Shown piece by piece: positions 37,948-47,147 of a stretch of 61,491 nt of DNA. Below the pieces are notes generated by a model. It saw only the letters and a program-made list of their open reading frames with translations, ran no database searches and was not told the origin of the DNA. The position numbers and the translations under genes are program-made. The DNA lies in contig NZ_JARGYC010000025.1 in assembly GCF_029168335.1 (NCBI RefSeq), forward strand, positions 1-61,491. The letters run 5' to 3'. Numbering within the stretch: position 1 is the stretch's first letter; each line of letters begins with the position of its first letter. The DNA comes from Psychromarinibacter sediminicola (lineage in GTDB: Bacteria > Pseudomonadota > Alphaproteobacteria > Rhodobacterales > Rhodobacteraceae).

Positions 37948-39537
37948 ATGGCCCCGAAGGTACTCGTTTCCGACAAGCTCTCTGAAACCGCCGTGCAGAT
38001 CTTCCGCGATCGCGGCATCGACGTCGACTTTCAGCCTGATCTCGGCAAGGACAAGGACAAGCTCGCCGAGGTGATCGGCCAGTATGACGGCCTCGCCATC
38101 CGCTCGGCCACCAAGGTGACCGACAAGCTGCTGGAGAAGGCCGACAACCTGAAGGTGATCGGCCGCGCCGGCATCGGCGTCGACAACGTCGACATCCCGG
38201 CCGCGTCCCGCAAGGGCGTGATCGTCATGAACACGCCCTTCGGCAACTCGATCACCACGGCCGAGCATGCCATCGCGATGATCATGTCGACGGCGCGCCA
38301 GATCCCCGAGGCGAACGCCTCGACGCAGGCCGGCAAGTGGGAAAAGTCCCGCTTCATGGGTGTCGAGCTGACCGGCAAGACGCTGGGCGTGATCGGCGCC
38401 GGCAATATCGGCTCCATCGTCATCGACCGGGCGCACGGCCTGCGGATGAAGGTGATCGCCTACGATCCGTTCCTCGGCCAGGAGCGCGCGGACAAGCTGG
38501 GCGTGGAAAAGGTGGAGCTGGACGAGCTTTTGTCCCGCGCCGACTTCGTGACGCTGCACGTGCCGCTGACGGACAAGACCCGCAACATCCTGTCGCGCGA
38601 GAATCTCGGCAAGATGAAGAAGGGCGCCCGCGTCATCAACTGCGCCCGCGGCGGCCTGGTGGACGAGGCCGCGCTTGCCGAGATGATCCAGTCCGGCCAC
38701 ATCGCCTCGGCCGCGCTGGACGTCTTTGCCGAGGAGCCGGCGAAGGAGAACCCGCTGTTTGGCCTGCCGAACGTCGTCTGCACCCCGCATCTGGGCGCCG
38801 CCACCTCGGAAGCGCAGGAGAACGTCGCCCTGCAGGTGGCCGAGCAGATGTCGGATTACCTGCTGACCGGCGCGGTGCAGAACGCGCTGAACATGCCGTC
38901 GGTGACCGCGGAAGAGGCCAAGGTGATGGGCCCCTGGATCAAGCTCGCCGAGTATCTGGGCGATTTCGCGGGGCAGCTCACCGACGAGCCGATCGAGGCG
39001 ATCAACATTCTCTATGACGGCGTCGCGGCCGAGATGAACACCGCCGCGCTGTCCTCCGCGGCGATCGCCGGGATCATGACCGCCACCAACCCGGACGTGA
39101 ACATGGTCTCTGCCCCCGTCGTCGCGAAGGAGCGGGATATCGACATCTCGTCCACCACGCAGACGAAGAGCGGCGTGTTCGATGGCTACGTCAAGCTGAC
39201 GGTGAAGACGCCCACGCGGGAACGCTCTATCGCCGGCACCGTGTTCTCGGACGGCAAGCCGCGCTTCATCCAGATCAAGGGCATCAACATCGACGCCGAG
39301 GTGGGGCAGCACATGCTCTATACCACCAACAAGGACGTGCCGGGCATCATCGGCACGCTGGGTCAGACGCTGGGCACCCATGGCGTGAACATCGCCAATT
39401 TCACGCTCGGCCGGAGGAACGGCGACGCCATCGCGCTGCTGTATCTCGACGAGCAGCCCGACAACGGCGTGCTGACCGCGCTTCGCAACACCGGGCTGTT
39501 CCAGCAGGTGCGCCCGCTGCAGTTCGAGGTGGCTTAG
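37948..39537 (+). CDS. serA: D-3-phosphoglycerate dehydrogenase
   Basis: 529 residues, the long (type I) form. The catalytic domain has VLVSDKLSETAVQIFRDRGI and VIGRAGIGVDNVDIPAASRKG; the NAD site is GKTLGVIGAGNIGSIVIDRA, followed by INCARGGLVDEAAL (catalytic Arg) and CTPHLGAATSEAQENVALQV with the catalytic His. An intervening domain (about 325-450) and a C-terminal ACT domain (GTLGQTLGTHGVNIANFTLG) allow serine feedback. First committed step of serine synthesis. Downstream of serC. Confidence 0.98.
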   Translation: MAPKVLVSDKLSETAVQIFRDRGIDVDFQPDLGKDKDKLAEVIGQYDGLAIRSATKVTDKLLEKADNLKVIGRAGIGVDNVDIPAASRKGVIVMNTPFGNSITTAEHAIAMIMSTARQIPEANASTQAGKWEKSRFMGVELTGKTLGVIGAGNIGSIVIDRAHGLRMKVIAYDPFLGQERADKLGVEKVELDELLSRADFVTLHVPLTDKTRNILSRENLGKMKKGARVINCARGGLVDEAALAEMIQSGHIASAALDVFAEEPAKENPLFGLPNVVCTPHLGAATSEAQENVALQVAEQMSDYLLTGAVQNALNMPSVTAEEAKVMGPWIKLAEYLGDFAGQLTDEPIEAINILYDGVAAEMNTAALSSAAIAGIMTATNPDVNMVSAPVVAKERDIDISSTTQTKSGVFDGYVKLTVKTPTRERSIAGTVFSDGKPRFIQIKGINIDAEVGQHMLYTTNKDVPGIIGTLGQTLGTHGVNIANFTLGRRNGDAIALLYLDEQPDNGVLTALRNTGLFQQVRPLQFEVA

Positions 39538-39543
39538 GGACGG

Positions 39544-40293
39544 ATGCGACGGCTTTATGCCATCGGTGACATCCACGGGCAGCGCGACATGCTTCGCGCT
39601 GCCCACGCGCGTGTCGCGGCCGACCGGAGGCGGTGCGGCGACGTCGACGCGCCGCTCGTCCATCTCGGTGACCTGACAGACCGGGGGCCGGACTCCCGGG
39701 GCGTGATCGAGGATCTGGTGCGCGGCATCGCGGAAGGCGAGCCGTGGCACGTCATCCGCGGCAACCACGATCAGCTGTTCCTCGATTTCCTCAGCTTCGA
39801 GGGCGAGGACGACCCCCGCCGCGACACGGCGCTCTACTGGCTGCGGCCGAATCTCGGCGGCTCCGCCACGATGGCCTCCTACGGCGTCGACCCGGACCCG
39901 CGCCGCGATCTGGAAGCGGTGCAGGCCGATGCCGGCGCGGCGGTGCCTCAATCCCACCGTGCGCTGTTGGAAAACATGCCGTACGTCCATGAGACCGAAG
40001 ACCTGATCTGCGTCCATGCCGGCATCCGACCCGGCATCCCGCTGGACAGGCAGGATCCGGACGACCTGGTCTGGATCCGCTTCGAATTCCTGGAGAGCAC
40101 CCGCGACCACGGCCGGCTGGTCGTCCACGGCCACACGCCGGCCGAAGCCCCGGAAAACCACGGCAACCGGATCAACCTGGACACCGGCGCTGGCTATGGC
40201 CGTCCGCTGACCGCCGCCGTTTTCGAAGGACGCGAGCCTTTCATCCTGACCGACAACGGCCGCACGCGGCTGCCGCTGATCTGGGATCTGTAG
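39544..40293 (+). CDS. Calcineurin-like metallophosphoesterase
   Basis: 249 residues. It shows all PPP-type motifs: AIGDIHGQRDML, VHLGDLTDRGPDSRGVIEDL, VIRGNHDQLFLDFL, CVHAGIRPGIPLDRQ and VVHGHTPAEAPENHGNRINLDTG. The fold is that of serine/threonine protein phosphatases (ApaH/PrpA-like); the true substrate is unknown. Only six bases after serA, so probably co-transcribed. Convergent with the DUF2783 gene, whose stop is 5 bases away. Confidence 0.9.
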   Translation: MRRLYAIGDIHGQRDMLRAAHARVAADRRRCGDVDAPLVHLGDLTDRGPDSRGVIEDLVRGIAEGEPWHVIRGNHDQLFLDFLSFEGEDDPRRDTALYWLRPNLGGSATMASYGVDPDPRRDLEAVQADAGAAVPQSHRALLENMPYVHETEDLICVHAGIRPGIPLDRQDPDDLVWIRFEFLESTRDHGRLVVHGHTPAEAPENHGNRINLDTGAGYGRPLTAAVFEGREPFILTDNGRTRLPLIWDL

Positions 40294-40297
40294 CCGC

Positions 40298-40498
40298 TCA
40301 GCCCAGCGGTGTCTTCCGCGCCAGGGCCAGCGCTTCGCTCAGCACGGTCCGGTCACCGATATGGTTCGCCAGAATCATCACTAACTGGGCGTTCAGAGCC
40401 TGACTCTCCGCCTCGCTCAGCCCCTTATGCGTGGCCAGAAGCTCCTCGTAGAACCCGTCGTGATCGGCCAGGTTCGGCGTGTCGATCAATGCGGTCAT
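40298..40498 (-). CDS. DUF2783 small protein
   Basis: 66 residues from ATG 40498, which overlaps the monooxygenase TGA as ATGA. The sequence MTALIDTPNLADHDGFYEEL, then LSEAESQALNAQLVMILANH and EALALARKTPLG, matches the DUF2783 family, small helical proteins encoded beside FAD monooxygenases in aromatic-degradation clusters. Possibly a subunit or stabiliser of that enzyme; the role has not been established. An in-frame extension upstream was rejected since it lies inside the monooxygenase. Confidence 0.8.
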   Translation of the reverse strand: MTALIDTPNLADHDGFYEELLATHKGLSEAESQALNAQLVMILANHIGDRTVLSEALALARKTPLG

Positions 40499-42045
40499 TC
40501 GCCCCTCCAGATTGCCTCGATGGTGGCCTCGACGGCGGTGCGGTCGACATAGGGCCAGCGCGCCGCGATCACCTGGTCGGGCCGGATCAGATACACGGTC
40601 TTCTCGGCCTCGCCCATGTAGCGGCGGCGAATCTCGTCGGTGATTTCCGGCGTCAGCACCTCGGCGCCCGCCACCTCCGGCGCCTGGCACCCCAGCGCAA
40701 GCACGACCATACGGCCGCCCAGCGCATTCAGCAGCCAGCCGTTGCCCATCGGCGCATCCGGCGCCACGGCGCCCGGCCGCGACACGCGCGGCAGCGCCTT
40801 GTCGTCGGCGCCGTTCACCGGATAGACGCAGGGCACTGACAGCCGGCCGGAATTCACCCAGCTCCGCGCGAAAGGCGCCTTGGCGGCCAGGGCCAGCACC
40901 TGGTCGCGGAACAACCGTTCGGCCCCGTCGGCCGGGGTCATGAAGCGCGTCGACCGGGTCGAATTCAGGATGTTCTCGTCCGTGCCGTAGGTTCGCTCGG
41001 TGTTATACGTCTCTAACAGGCCCGAATCCGCGCGACCCTCCAGCACGGCGGCCAGCTTCCAGCCCAGGTTGTCGACGTCCTGCAGCCCGCCGTTGCCGCC
41101 GCGCGCACCGAAGGGCGACACGACATGCGCGCTGTCGCCCACGAACAGCACCCGGTCATGCACGAAGCGCTCCAGCCGCCGGCACTGGAAGGTATAGACG
41201 CTGACCCAGTCCAGCTTGAAATCCGAATGCCCCACGACCTTCTCGATCCGCGGGATCACCTTCTCGGGCTTTTTCTCCTCGACCGGGTCGGCGTCCCAGC
41301 CGAGCTGCAGGTCGATGCGATAGATGTTGTCCGGCTGTTTATGCAAGAGCGCCGACTGGCCGGGATGGAACGTGGGCTCGAACCAGAACCACCGCTCCGA
41401 GGGCGTATCGGCCGTCATCTCGATATCGGCGATCAGAAACCGCTCCTCAAAGAGCTCGCCCGCGAAATCCAGCCCCATCATCTCGCGGATGGGCGACTTC
41501 GCCCCGTCGCAGGCGATCAGGTACTCGGTTTCGAGACTGTATTCGCCATCCGGCGTCTCGATCCGCACCGTCGCGGCCTCGGCAGTCTGGTCGACCTCCA
41601 CCACCTCGTTCTTGAACCGCACGTCCACCAGATCGTTGTCGAGGGCGGCCCGCACCAGGAACTCCTCGACGTAATACTGTTGCAGGTTCACGAAGGCGGG
41701 CATCTTGTGCCCTTCTTCCGGCAGCAGGTCGAAGTTGAACACCTCCTTGTCGCGGTGGAACGTGCGCCCGACCTTCCAGGTCACGCCCTTCTCGACCGAC
41801 TTGTCGCCGATCCCCAGGCGATCGAGGATTTCCAGGCTCCGCTTCGACCAGCAGATCGCGCGCGAGCCGACCGAGACCACGTTGTTGTCGTCCAGCACCA
41901 CGGACGGCACCCCGTAATTCGCCAGCTCCAGCGCCATCGCCACGCCGATCGGCCCGGCCCCCACGATGACCACCTTGTGCCGCGGCTCCGGCGCGGTCAG
42001 GCCCGGCGGGGCGGTGTAGGGAAAGGGTTGATAGTCATAAGGCAT
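40495..42045 (-). CDS. FAD-dependent aromatic monooxygenase (MhpA-like)
   Basis: 516 residues, class A flavoprotein monooxygenase. FAD-binding GxGxxG is KVVIVGAGPIGVAMALEL, the DG motif EYLIACDGAKSPIREMMGLDF, and the GD motif RVLFVGDSAHVVSPFGARGGN, followed by GLQDVDNLGWKLAAVLEG. A thioredoxin-like C-terminus ends with PYVDRTAVEATIEA. Related to 3-(3-hydroxyphenyl)propionate hydroxylase; the ring substrate here is unknown but the homogentisate genes nearby fit a phenolic acid. Starts inside the small membrane gene. Confidence 0.88.
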   Translation of the reverse strand: MPYDYQPFPYTAPPGLTAPEPRHKVVIVGAGPIGVAMALELANYGVPSVVLDDNNVVSVGSRAICWSKRSLEILDRLGIGDKSVEKGVTWKVGRTFHRDKEVFNFDLLPEEGHKMPAFVNLQQYYVEEFLVRAALDNDLVDVRFKNEVVEVDQTAEAATVRIETPDGEYSLETEYLIACDGAKSPIREMMGLDFAGELFEERFLIADIEMTADTPSERWFWFEPTFHPGQSALLHKQPDNIYRIDLQLGWDADPVEEKKPEKVIPRIEKVVGHSDFKLDWVSVYTFQCRRLERFVHDRVLFVGDSAHVVSPFGARGGNGGLQDVDNLGWKLAAVLEGRADSGLLETYNTERTYGTDENILNSTRSTRFMTPADGAERLFRDQVLALAAKAPFARSWVNSGRLSVPCVYPVNGADDKALPRVSRPGAVAPDAPMGNGWLLNALGGRMVVLALGCQAPEVAGAEVLTPEITDEIRRRYMGEAEKTVYLIRPDQVIAARWPYVDRTAVEATIEAIWRGE

Positions 42046-42187
42046 GGGCCGTCCTCCCGATCAGCCAGATGGTCACGCCGGGCACCACATGCCCGGCGGC
42101 ATAGAAGATCGCGACGAGTCGCAGGAACCGCAGCAGTTGCTCCAGGGGATCCCCCAGAACCGGCGATGCGAACCGAACCAGCACCAT
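42035..42187 (-). CDS. Tiny membrane protein (50 aa)
   Basis: 50 residues from ATG 42187: a short polar N-terminus (MVLVRFASPVLGDPLEQLLR), one hydrophobic helix LVAIFYAAGHVVPGVTIWLI and a short tail (GRTAHAL). It starts 16 bases after the MBL-protein stop and overlaps the monooxygenase start by 11 bases, so it fits the operon tightly. No family recognised. It might anchor the monooxygenase or serve as a small transporter subunit. Real coding is likely but not proven. Confidence 0.5.
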   Translation of the reverse strand: MVLVRFASPVLGDPLEQLLRFLRLVAIFYAAGHVVPGVTIWLIGRTAHAL

Positions 42188-42203
42188 CGTTCCGGCACAG
42201 GGC

Positions 42204-43154
42204 CTAGCCCTGCAACTGCTCCCACAGCTCCGCGTCCCGCTCGGCGGTCCAGATGCGCGGCGTGTCGATGTCGCGCGCCTCGTCATAGGCGCGGGCAACG
42301 TTGAAGGGCAGGCAGTGCTCGTAGATCGCGTAGTCGCTGAACTTCGGGTCGCATTCCGCCCGCACCGCGTCCCACGCTTCCTTCAGCGAGCCGCCGCCCA
42401 GCGCGACCTTGGCCGCCGGCGCATAGGTCGACTTCACGAAATCGGTCGTGGAATCCAGCGCCGCGTTCACCATCTCGGTCCCGACCAGCGCGTCGCCGCG
42501 GCCCGGTGCGATGGCGTCCAGCTCCCAGGCGCGGATGTTCTCGATGGTGCCGGGCCAGTCGTGGAAATGCCCGTCGCCGCAGTAGCAGGCGGACTTGTAC
42601 TCGACGATATCGCCGGTGAACATCACGTTCTGGTCGGGCACGTAGATCACCGCGTCGCCGGCCGTGTGGGCGCGGCCCAGCTGCATGATATCGACCCGCC
42701 GGTTGCCGAGATAGACACTCATCCGCCCGTTGAACGTCGTGGTCGGCCAGGTCAGCCCCGGGATGTCCTCGTGCCCCTGGAACAGGCGCGGGAAGCGCGT
42801 GAACTCGCTGTCCCAGTCCTCCTGCCCGCGCTCGACCACCATCGACCGGGCCTTTTCCGACATGATCATCGTCGGTGCCTGGAACGCCGAGGCGCCCAGC
42901 ACCCGCACCGCGTGATAATGCGTCATGACCAGATGCGTGATCGGCTTGTCGGTCACCGAGCGCACGCATTCGATCACCTTGTTCGCCAGCCGCGGCGTCG
43001 CCTGCGCCTCGACGATCATCACCGAATCGTCGCCGATGATGACGCCCGAGTTCGGGTCGCCCTCGGCGGTAAAGGCGTACAGGCCCTCCCCGATCTGGGT
43101 AAAGCTGACCTGCTTTTCTTCCATGTCGCCTTGCGATGCGAATGCCTTCGCCAT
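42204..43154 (-). CDS. MBL-fold metallo-hydrolase with altered metal motif
   Basis: 316 residues from ATG 43154 (MAKAFASQGDMEEKQVSF); extension upstream rejected. It has the metallo-beta-lactamase strand IGDDSVMIVEAQATPRLANKV, then HLVMTHYHAVRVLGASAF where HxHxDH would stand: the two His (79, 81) remain but Asp and the third His are Val and Arg (HYHAVR). Further parts are GRAHTAGDAVIYVPDQNVMFTGDIVEY and a Cys-rich CYCGDGHFHDWPGT. Members of this family sit in homogentisate clusters. The reaction is unknown. First gene of the minus-strand MBL-monooxygenase-DUF2783 operon. Confidence 0.88.
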   Translation of the reverse strand: MAKAFASQGDMEEKQVSFTQIGEGLYAFTAEGDPNSGVIIGDDSVMIVEAQATPRLANKVIECVRSVTDKPITHLVMTHYHAVRVLGASAFQAPTMIMSEKARSMVVERGQEDWDSEFTRFPRLFQGHEDIPGLTWPTTTFNGRMSVYLGNRRVDIMQLGRAHTAGDAVIYVPDQNVMFTGDIVEYKSACYCGDGHFHDWPGTIENIRAWELDAIAPGRGDALVGTEMVNAALDSTTDFVKSTYAPAAKVALGGGSLKEAWDAVRAECDPKFSDYAIYEHCLPFNVARAYDEARDIDTPRIWTAERDAELWEQLQG

Positions 43155-43210
43155 TCCGGTTCCTTTCAAGTCTCTGGACGCGCGTGTGTTTCGGTGCTTG
43201 CGTGGGCGGC

Positions 43211-43768
43211 ATGACCCGCGCCACGCCATACTGGATCTCGCTTGCCCTGTTTCTCGGGACGGGCGTGATCCTCTATCTGATGGGGCGCGATCTGATCTGC
43301 CCCTGCGGATATGTCGAACTCTGGGCCGGCGACGCGCCGCCCGAGCAAAGCAGCCAGCACATCGCCGACTGGTACACCCCCAGCCACCTGCTGCACGGCC
43401 TTTTGTTCTATGCCGCGCTGTGGCTGGTGGCCCCCCGGATGCCGATTTCGTGGCGCTTCGCCATCGCCATGCTGGTCGAATGCGGCTGGGAGCTCGTCGA
43501 GAATTCCGCCTGGGTGATCGAGCGCTATCGCTCGGTCACCGTATCCTTCGACTATAACGGCGACAGCATCGTCAACGCGCTCGCCGATATCGTGGCGATG
43601 GTCGTGGGCTTCGCCCTGGCGAGAGTCATTCCGGTCTGGGCCAGCGTTGCCCTCGTGATCGGGTTCGAGCTTCTGACGGCCTACCTGATCCGCGACGGGC
43701 TGGTGCTGAACGTCGTCATGCTGCTCTGGCCCCTCGACGCCATCCTGCAATGGCAGCAGGCGGGTTAG
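43211..43768 (+). CDS. DUF2585 (UPF0314) membrane protein
   Basis: 185 residues from ATG 43211 (MTRATPYWISLALFLGTGVI). Helices lie at about 8-28, 64-80, 130-150 and 155-180. Family blocks are GRDLICPCGYVELWAGD, QHIADWYTPSHLLHGLLFY, VECGWELVENSAWVIERYR and VSFDYNGDSIVNALADIVAM. Such strongly conserved polar residues in a membrane protein suggest an enzyme or metal site, but no function is known. Divergent from the MBL gene by 56 bases, convergent with fahA. Confidence 0.88.
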   Translation: MTRATPYWISLALFLGTGVILYLMGRDLICPCGYVELWAGDAPPEQSSQHIADWYTPSHLLHGLLFYAALWLVAPRMPISWRFAIAMLVECGWELVENSAWVIERYRSVTVSFDYNGDSIVNALADIVAMVVGFALARVIPVWASVALVIGFELLTAYLIRDGLVLNVVMLLWPLDAILQWQQAG

Positions 43769-43809
43769 ACCCGCCTGGCCGTTTCCGCGATATGCAGGGC
43801 GCGCGGTCA

Positions 43810-45078
43810 TCAGTCCCGCTTGTAGGGATCGTCCAGCGCGGCAATCACCTTGCCCACGCAATCGCCGAACCCGATCCTGTAGCCGTCGCCCGCGGCCGCG
43901 CCCGACAGGGTCAGCGTGTCGCCGTCCTCGATGAAGTTCCGCGTCTGGCCGCCGGGCAGCTCTATCGGTTCCTTCCCGCCCCAGGAGATCTCCAGAAGGC
44001 TGCCGCGCTCGTCCTTCGTGACACCGGAGATCGTGCCGGAGCCCAGCAGGTCGCCCACATTCATCGGCGACCCGGCGGTGGTGTGATGCGCCAGCTGCTG
44101 GGCGGAGGAGTAGTACATCTCCTTGTAGTTGGTCCGCGACAGCACCGTTTTCTCGCCGTTTTCGGGCTGGATCGCGACGGACAGGGGGATGTCGTACAGC
44201 ATCGGCCCCGGCTCCTGCAGATAAGGCAGAAGCTCGCGCTCGCGCTCCGGCGTGTTGCAGCGAAACGGCTCTAACGCGGCTTTTGTCACGATCCAGGGGC
44301 TGATCGAGGTGGCGGTGGCCTTCGCCTGGAACGGTCCCAAAGGCTGGTATTCCCAGGCCTGGATGTCCCGCGCCGACCAGTCGTTCACCAGAACGTAGCC
44401 GAAGATCATGTCGTCGGCCTCCTGCACCGTCACCGGCCCGTCCGAGGGCACGCCGACGATGGCGCCCATCTCCAGTTCGATGTCGAACCGCTTGCACGGG
44501 GCGAAGACCGGCAGATCCTGATCCGGCGCCTTCAGCTGCCCCCACGGCCGCCGCACATCCGTACCGCTGACCACCACGGACGACGCGCGCCCGTTATACC
44601 CGATGGGGATCGACAGCCAGTTCGGCGGCAGCGCGTTCTCCGCCCCCCGGAACATCGTGCCGACATTCGTGGCGTGGTGCTTGCCCGCGTAGAAGTCGGT
44701 GTATTCCGCCACCACGAAGGGCAGCGCCATCTCGACGTCGGCCTGCGGCACGAGATAGTCGCGATACACCGCCGCATCCGCCGCGCCCTCGCGCAGCATC
44801 TCGACCAGCAGCGTGCGGAAGGCATCCCAGACGGCCGGGCCCATCGCCATGAACTCGTTCCACACGCCCGAGAAGAACACCATCTCCATCTCTTCGGGCA
44901 CGTCGAGAACCTGATCCTCCTCCATCTGCGTGAGGTCCAGGATCATGTCGCCGATCGCCACGCCGCAATGCGGCAGGTCTTCGGGATCGTCATAGAACGA
45001 CCCGTAGGGCAGGTTGTTCAGCGGGAATTCCGTGTCGGGCGCGTTGGCGCTCTCGACCCAGCTGCGCATCAGGGGCAT
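43810..45078 (-). CDS. fahA: Fumarylacetoacetase
   Basis: 422 residues from ATG 45078, with GGAGAG seven bases upstream; Met at 45069 is an alternative. It has PHCGVAIGDMILDL, the catalytic-site DFYAGKHHATNVGTMFRG, VSGTDVRRPWGQLK, FDIELEMGAIVG and VNDWSARDIQAWEYQPLGPF (metal and substrate residues), ending DGYRIGFGDCVGKV. It hydrolyses fumarylacetoacetate to fumarate and acetoacetate in tyrosine/phenylalanine catabolism. Follows hmgA after an 81-base gap containing a hairpin. No maleylacetoacetate isomerase gene is beside it. Confidence 0.96.
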   Translation of the reverse strand: MPLMRSWVESANAPDTEFPLNNLPYGSFYDDPEDLPHCGVAIGDMILDLTQMEEDQVLDVPEEMEMVFFSGVWNEFMAMGPAVWDAFRTLLVEMLREGAADAAVYRDYLVPQADVEMALPFVVAEYTDFYAGKHHATNVGTMFRGAENALPPNWLSIPIGYNGRASSVVVSGTDVRRPWGQLKAPDQDLPVFAPCKRFDIELEMGAIVGVPSDGPVTVQEADDMIFGYVLVNDWSARDIQAWEYQPLGPFQAKATATSISPWIVTKAALEPFRCNTPERERELLPYLQEPGPMLYDIPLSVAIQPENGEKTVLSRTNYKEMYYSSAQQLAHHTTAGSPMNVGDLLGSGTISGVTKDERGSLLEISWGGKEPIELPGGQTRNFIEDGDTLTLSGAAAGDGYRIGFGDCVGKVIAALDDPYKRD

Positions 45079-45110
45079 GTCGTCTCTCCGGTTCGTTGCG
45101 GCGCGCGACA

Positions 45111-45140
45111 GGCGCACCCTACGTCTGTGTAGGGCGCGCC
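45111..45140 (-). terminator. Strong hairpin in the hmgA-fahA gap
   Basis: CCCTAC (45117-45122) pairs with GTAGGG (45129-45134) across a six-base loop, and after one A-C mismatch the stem continues with GCGC-type pairs to 45111/45140, about 10 to 11 bp in all. No T-run follows on the minus strand, so it is better read as an intercistronic stabiliser or a Rho-independent-like pause than a full terminator. Confidence 0.5.
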
Positions 45141-45159
45141 GTCAGCGCATCGCAACCAG

Positions 45160-46521
45160 TCACTTCTTGCCGGGTGTGCCGTCGAACTTCTTCTCCAGGC
45201 TCTCCCAGCAGTCGATGTAGTCGTCCTGCAGCGGCGCTTCGTTTCCGGCGAAGGGGGTCAGATGCTGCGGGAACCGGGTCTCGAACATGAAGGACATCGT
45301 GTTTTCCAGCTTCTCGGGCCCGAGATTGGCGTTGGACGCCCCCTCGAACGCCTCGCGGTCCGGCCCGTGCGGCAGCATCATGTTGTGCAGGCTCAGACCG
45401 CCCGGCACGAAGCCCTGCGGCTTGGCGTCGTACTGGCCATAGATGTTGCCCATCAGCTCGGACATGATGTTCTTGTGGTACCACGGCGGGCGGAACGTGT
45501 CCTCGGCCACCAGCCAGCGCTCGCGGAACAGCACGAAGTCGATATTCGCCGTGCCCGGCACGCCGGACGGCGCGGTCAGCACCGTGAAGATCGACGGGTC
45601 GGGATGGTCGAACAGGATCGCGCCGACGGGGCAGTAGTTGCGCATGTCGTATTTGCACGGCGCGTAGTTGCCGTGCCACGCCACGATGTCCAGCGGCGAA
45701 TGGCCGATCTTGGTGACGTGGAACTGGCCGCACCACTTGATGGTCACGGTCGAGTCGACCTCGCGATCCTCATAAGCCGCCACCGGCGTCTTGAAGTCCC
45801 GCGGGTTCGCCAGGCAGTTGGCGCCGATTGGCCCGCGGCCCGGCAGCTCGAACTTCTGGCCGTAATTCTCGCAGACGAATCCGCGCGCCGGCCCGTCCAC
45901 CAGTTCGACCCGGTAGAGCAGCCCGCGCGGAATGACGGCGATCTCCTTGGGCTCCAGGTCGATGATCCCCAGCTCGGTATAGAACCGCAGACGGCCGTCC
46001 TGCGGCACCACCAGAAGCTCGGAATCGGCCGAGTAGAAATACTCGTCCACCATCGACTCGGTCACCAGGTAGATATGCGATGCCATCCCCACCTGCGTGT
46101 TCACGTCGCCGGCGGTGGTCATCGTCCGCATGCCGGTGATCCAGGTCAGCCGCTCGTCCGTCATCGGCACCGGATCCCAGCGGTACTGGCCCAGCGAGAT
46201 CACGTCCGGGTCCACGCAAGGTGCCGACTTCCAGTACGGCACGTCGATCTTCTCGTAGCGATGCGAATGCTTCACCGACGGCCGGATGCGATAGCACCAC
46301 GTACGCTCGTTCTGGTGGCTGGGCGCGGTGAAGGCCGTGCCGGACAATTGCTCGCCATAGAGACCGTAATTGCACTTTTGCGGGCTGTTCATTCCTTCGG
46401 GCAGCGCGCCGGGCAGGGCCTCGGTTTCGAAGTCGTTGCCGAAGCCGGGCATATAGCCTTCGTGGATGCCGACAGTGCTCGCGGCACGCACCATGTCGCG
46501 GGGTGTGGATTGCTTGTTCAT
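45160..46521 (-). CDS. hmgA: Homogentisate 1,2-dioxygenase
   Basis: 453 residues from ATG 46521, with GGAGGA just upstream; longer in-frame extension rejected. Family blocks: [36 protein letters not shown] and [11 protein letters not shown]. The iron ligands lie in [19 protein letters not shown] (His, Glu) and [11 protein letters not shown] (His). It opens homogentisate to maleylacetoacetate. A likely promoter is at 46582-46611 in the gap shared with the divergent MarR regulator, so induction by pathway intermediate is probable. Confidence 0.97.
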   Translation of the reverse strand: MNKQSTPRDMVRAASTVGIHEGYMPGFGNDFETEALPGALPEGMNSPQKCNYGLYGEQLSGTAFTAPSHQNERTWCYRIRPSVKHSHRYEKIDVPYWKSAPCVDPDVISLGQYRWDPVPMTDERLTWITGMRTMTTAGDVNTQVGMASHIYLVTESMVDEYFYSADSELLVVPQDGRLRFYTELGIIDLEPKEIAVIPRGLLYRVELVDGPARGFVCENYGQKFELPGRGPIGANCLANPRDFKTPVAAYEDREVDSTVTIKWCGQFHVTKIGHSPLDIVAWHGNYAPCKYDMRNYCPVGAILFDHPDPSIFTVLTAPSGVPGTANIDFVLFRERWLVAEDTFRPPWYHKNIMSELMGNIYGQYDAKPQGFVPGGLSLHNMMLPHGPDREAFEGASNANLGPEKLENTMSFMFETRFPQHLTPFAGNEAPLQDDYIDCWESLEKKFDGTPGKK

Positions 46522-46581
46522 CAGATCCTCCGTGCGGCATCGGGGAATCGGGCAGAGGGACAGGCCCCGACGCTTGCGGCA

Positions 46582-46611
46582 CCCATATCGTTGCAGTTGA
46601 AATGAAGTCAA
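46582..46611 (-). promoter_or_regulatory. Putative hmgA promoter / MarR operator region
   Basis: On the minus strand TTGACT (46611-46606) and TATGGG (46587-46582) lie 18 bases apart, about 60 bases ahead of hmgA. The -35 is embedded in an imperfect palindrome TTGACTTCATTTCAA (10 of 15 symmetric), a plausible operator for the divergently encoded MarR protein. Motif-based only. Confidence 0.4.
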
Positions 46612-46652
46612 GGGCCGGCTAGAAAGTTGATCGCGCCCGGCTCCCGTGGAAC

Positions 46653-47111
46653 ATGGCGCATGCAATCAAAGGGCCGCCCATGCTCGACTTCGACCTCAGC
46701 CAATTCCTGCCGTATCAGCTCGCCGTGGTGTCCGAGCGGGTGAGCCGCGAATTCGCCGCCATCTACCGTGCCCGCTATGGCATCAGCCGGGCGGAATGGC
46801 GCGTCCTGGCGCATCTGAGCCAGGCCAAGGCGGTCAGCGTGCGCGACATCAGCGAACAGGCCGAACTGGACAAGCCGAAGGTCAGCCGCGCCGCGACCCG
46901 GCTGGAGAAGGCGGGATACGTGACTAAAAAGGCGAACGAGACCGACAAGCGCCTCGTCTCGCTCGCCCTGACAGACAAGGGCGTCGCGCTGATGGAGGAT
47001 ATGGCCCCGCTCGCCCGCGCCTACGAGGCGAAGGTGCTGGACAGGCTGGGCACCGACGCGCCAACCTTTCTCGCCGCAGTGCAGAAATTGACGCAGGACA
47101 ACGGTGCCTGA
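46653..47111 (+). CDS. MarR-family transcriptional regulator of the homogentisate genes
   Basis: 152 residues from ATG 46653; ATG 46680 ([13 protein letters not shown]) is equally possible and matches relatives. The winged helix has [49 protein letters not shown] (recognition helix) and [19 protein letters not shown] (wing). MarR proteins bind operators as dimers and release on binding small phenolics. Divergent from hmgA across 131 bases and followed by the thiolase, so it probably controls both. The ligand is inferred, not shown. Confidence 0.9.
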   Translation: MAHAIKGPPMLDFDLSQFLPYQLAVVSERVSREFAAIYRARYGISRAEWRVLAHLSQAKAVSVRDISEQAELDKPKVSRAATRLEKAGYVTKKANETDKRLVSLALTDKGVALMEDMAPLARAYEAKVLDRLGTDAPTFLAAVQKLTQDNGA

Positions 47112-47147
47112 CCCGCGTATTACGGGCCCCGGACAAAGGAGGAGACC

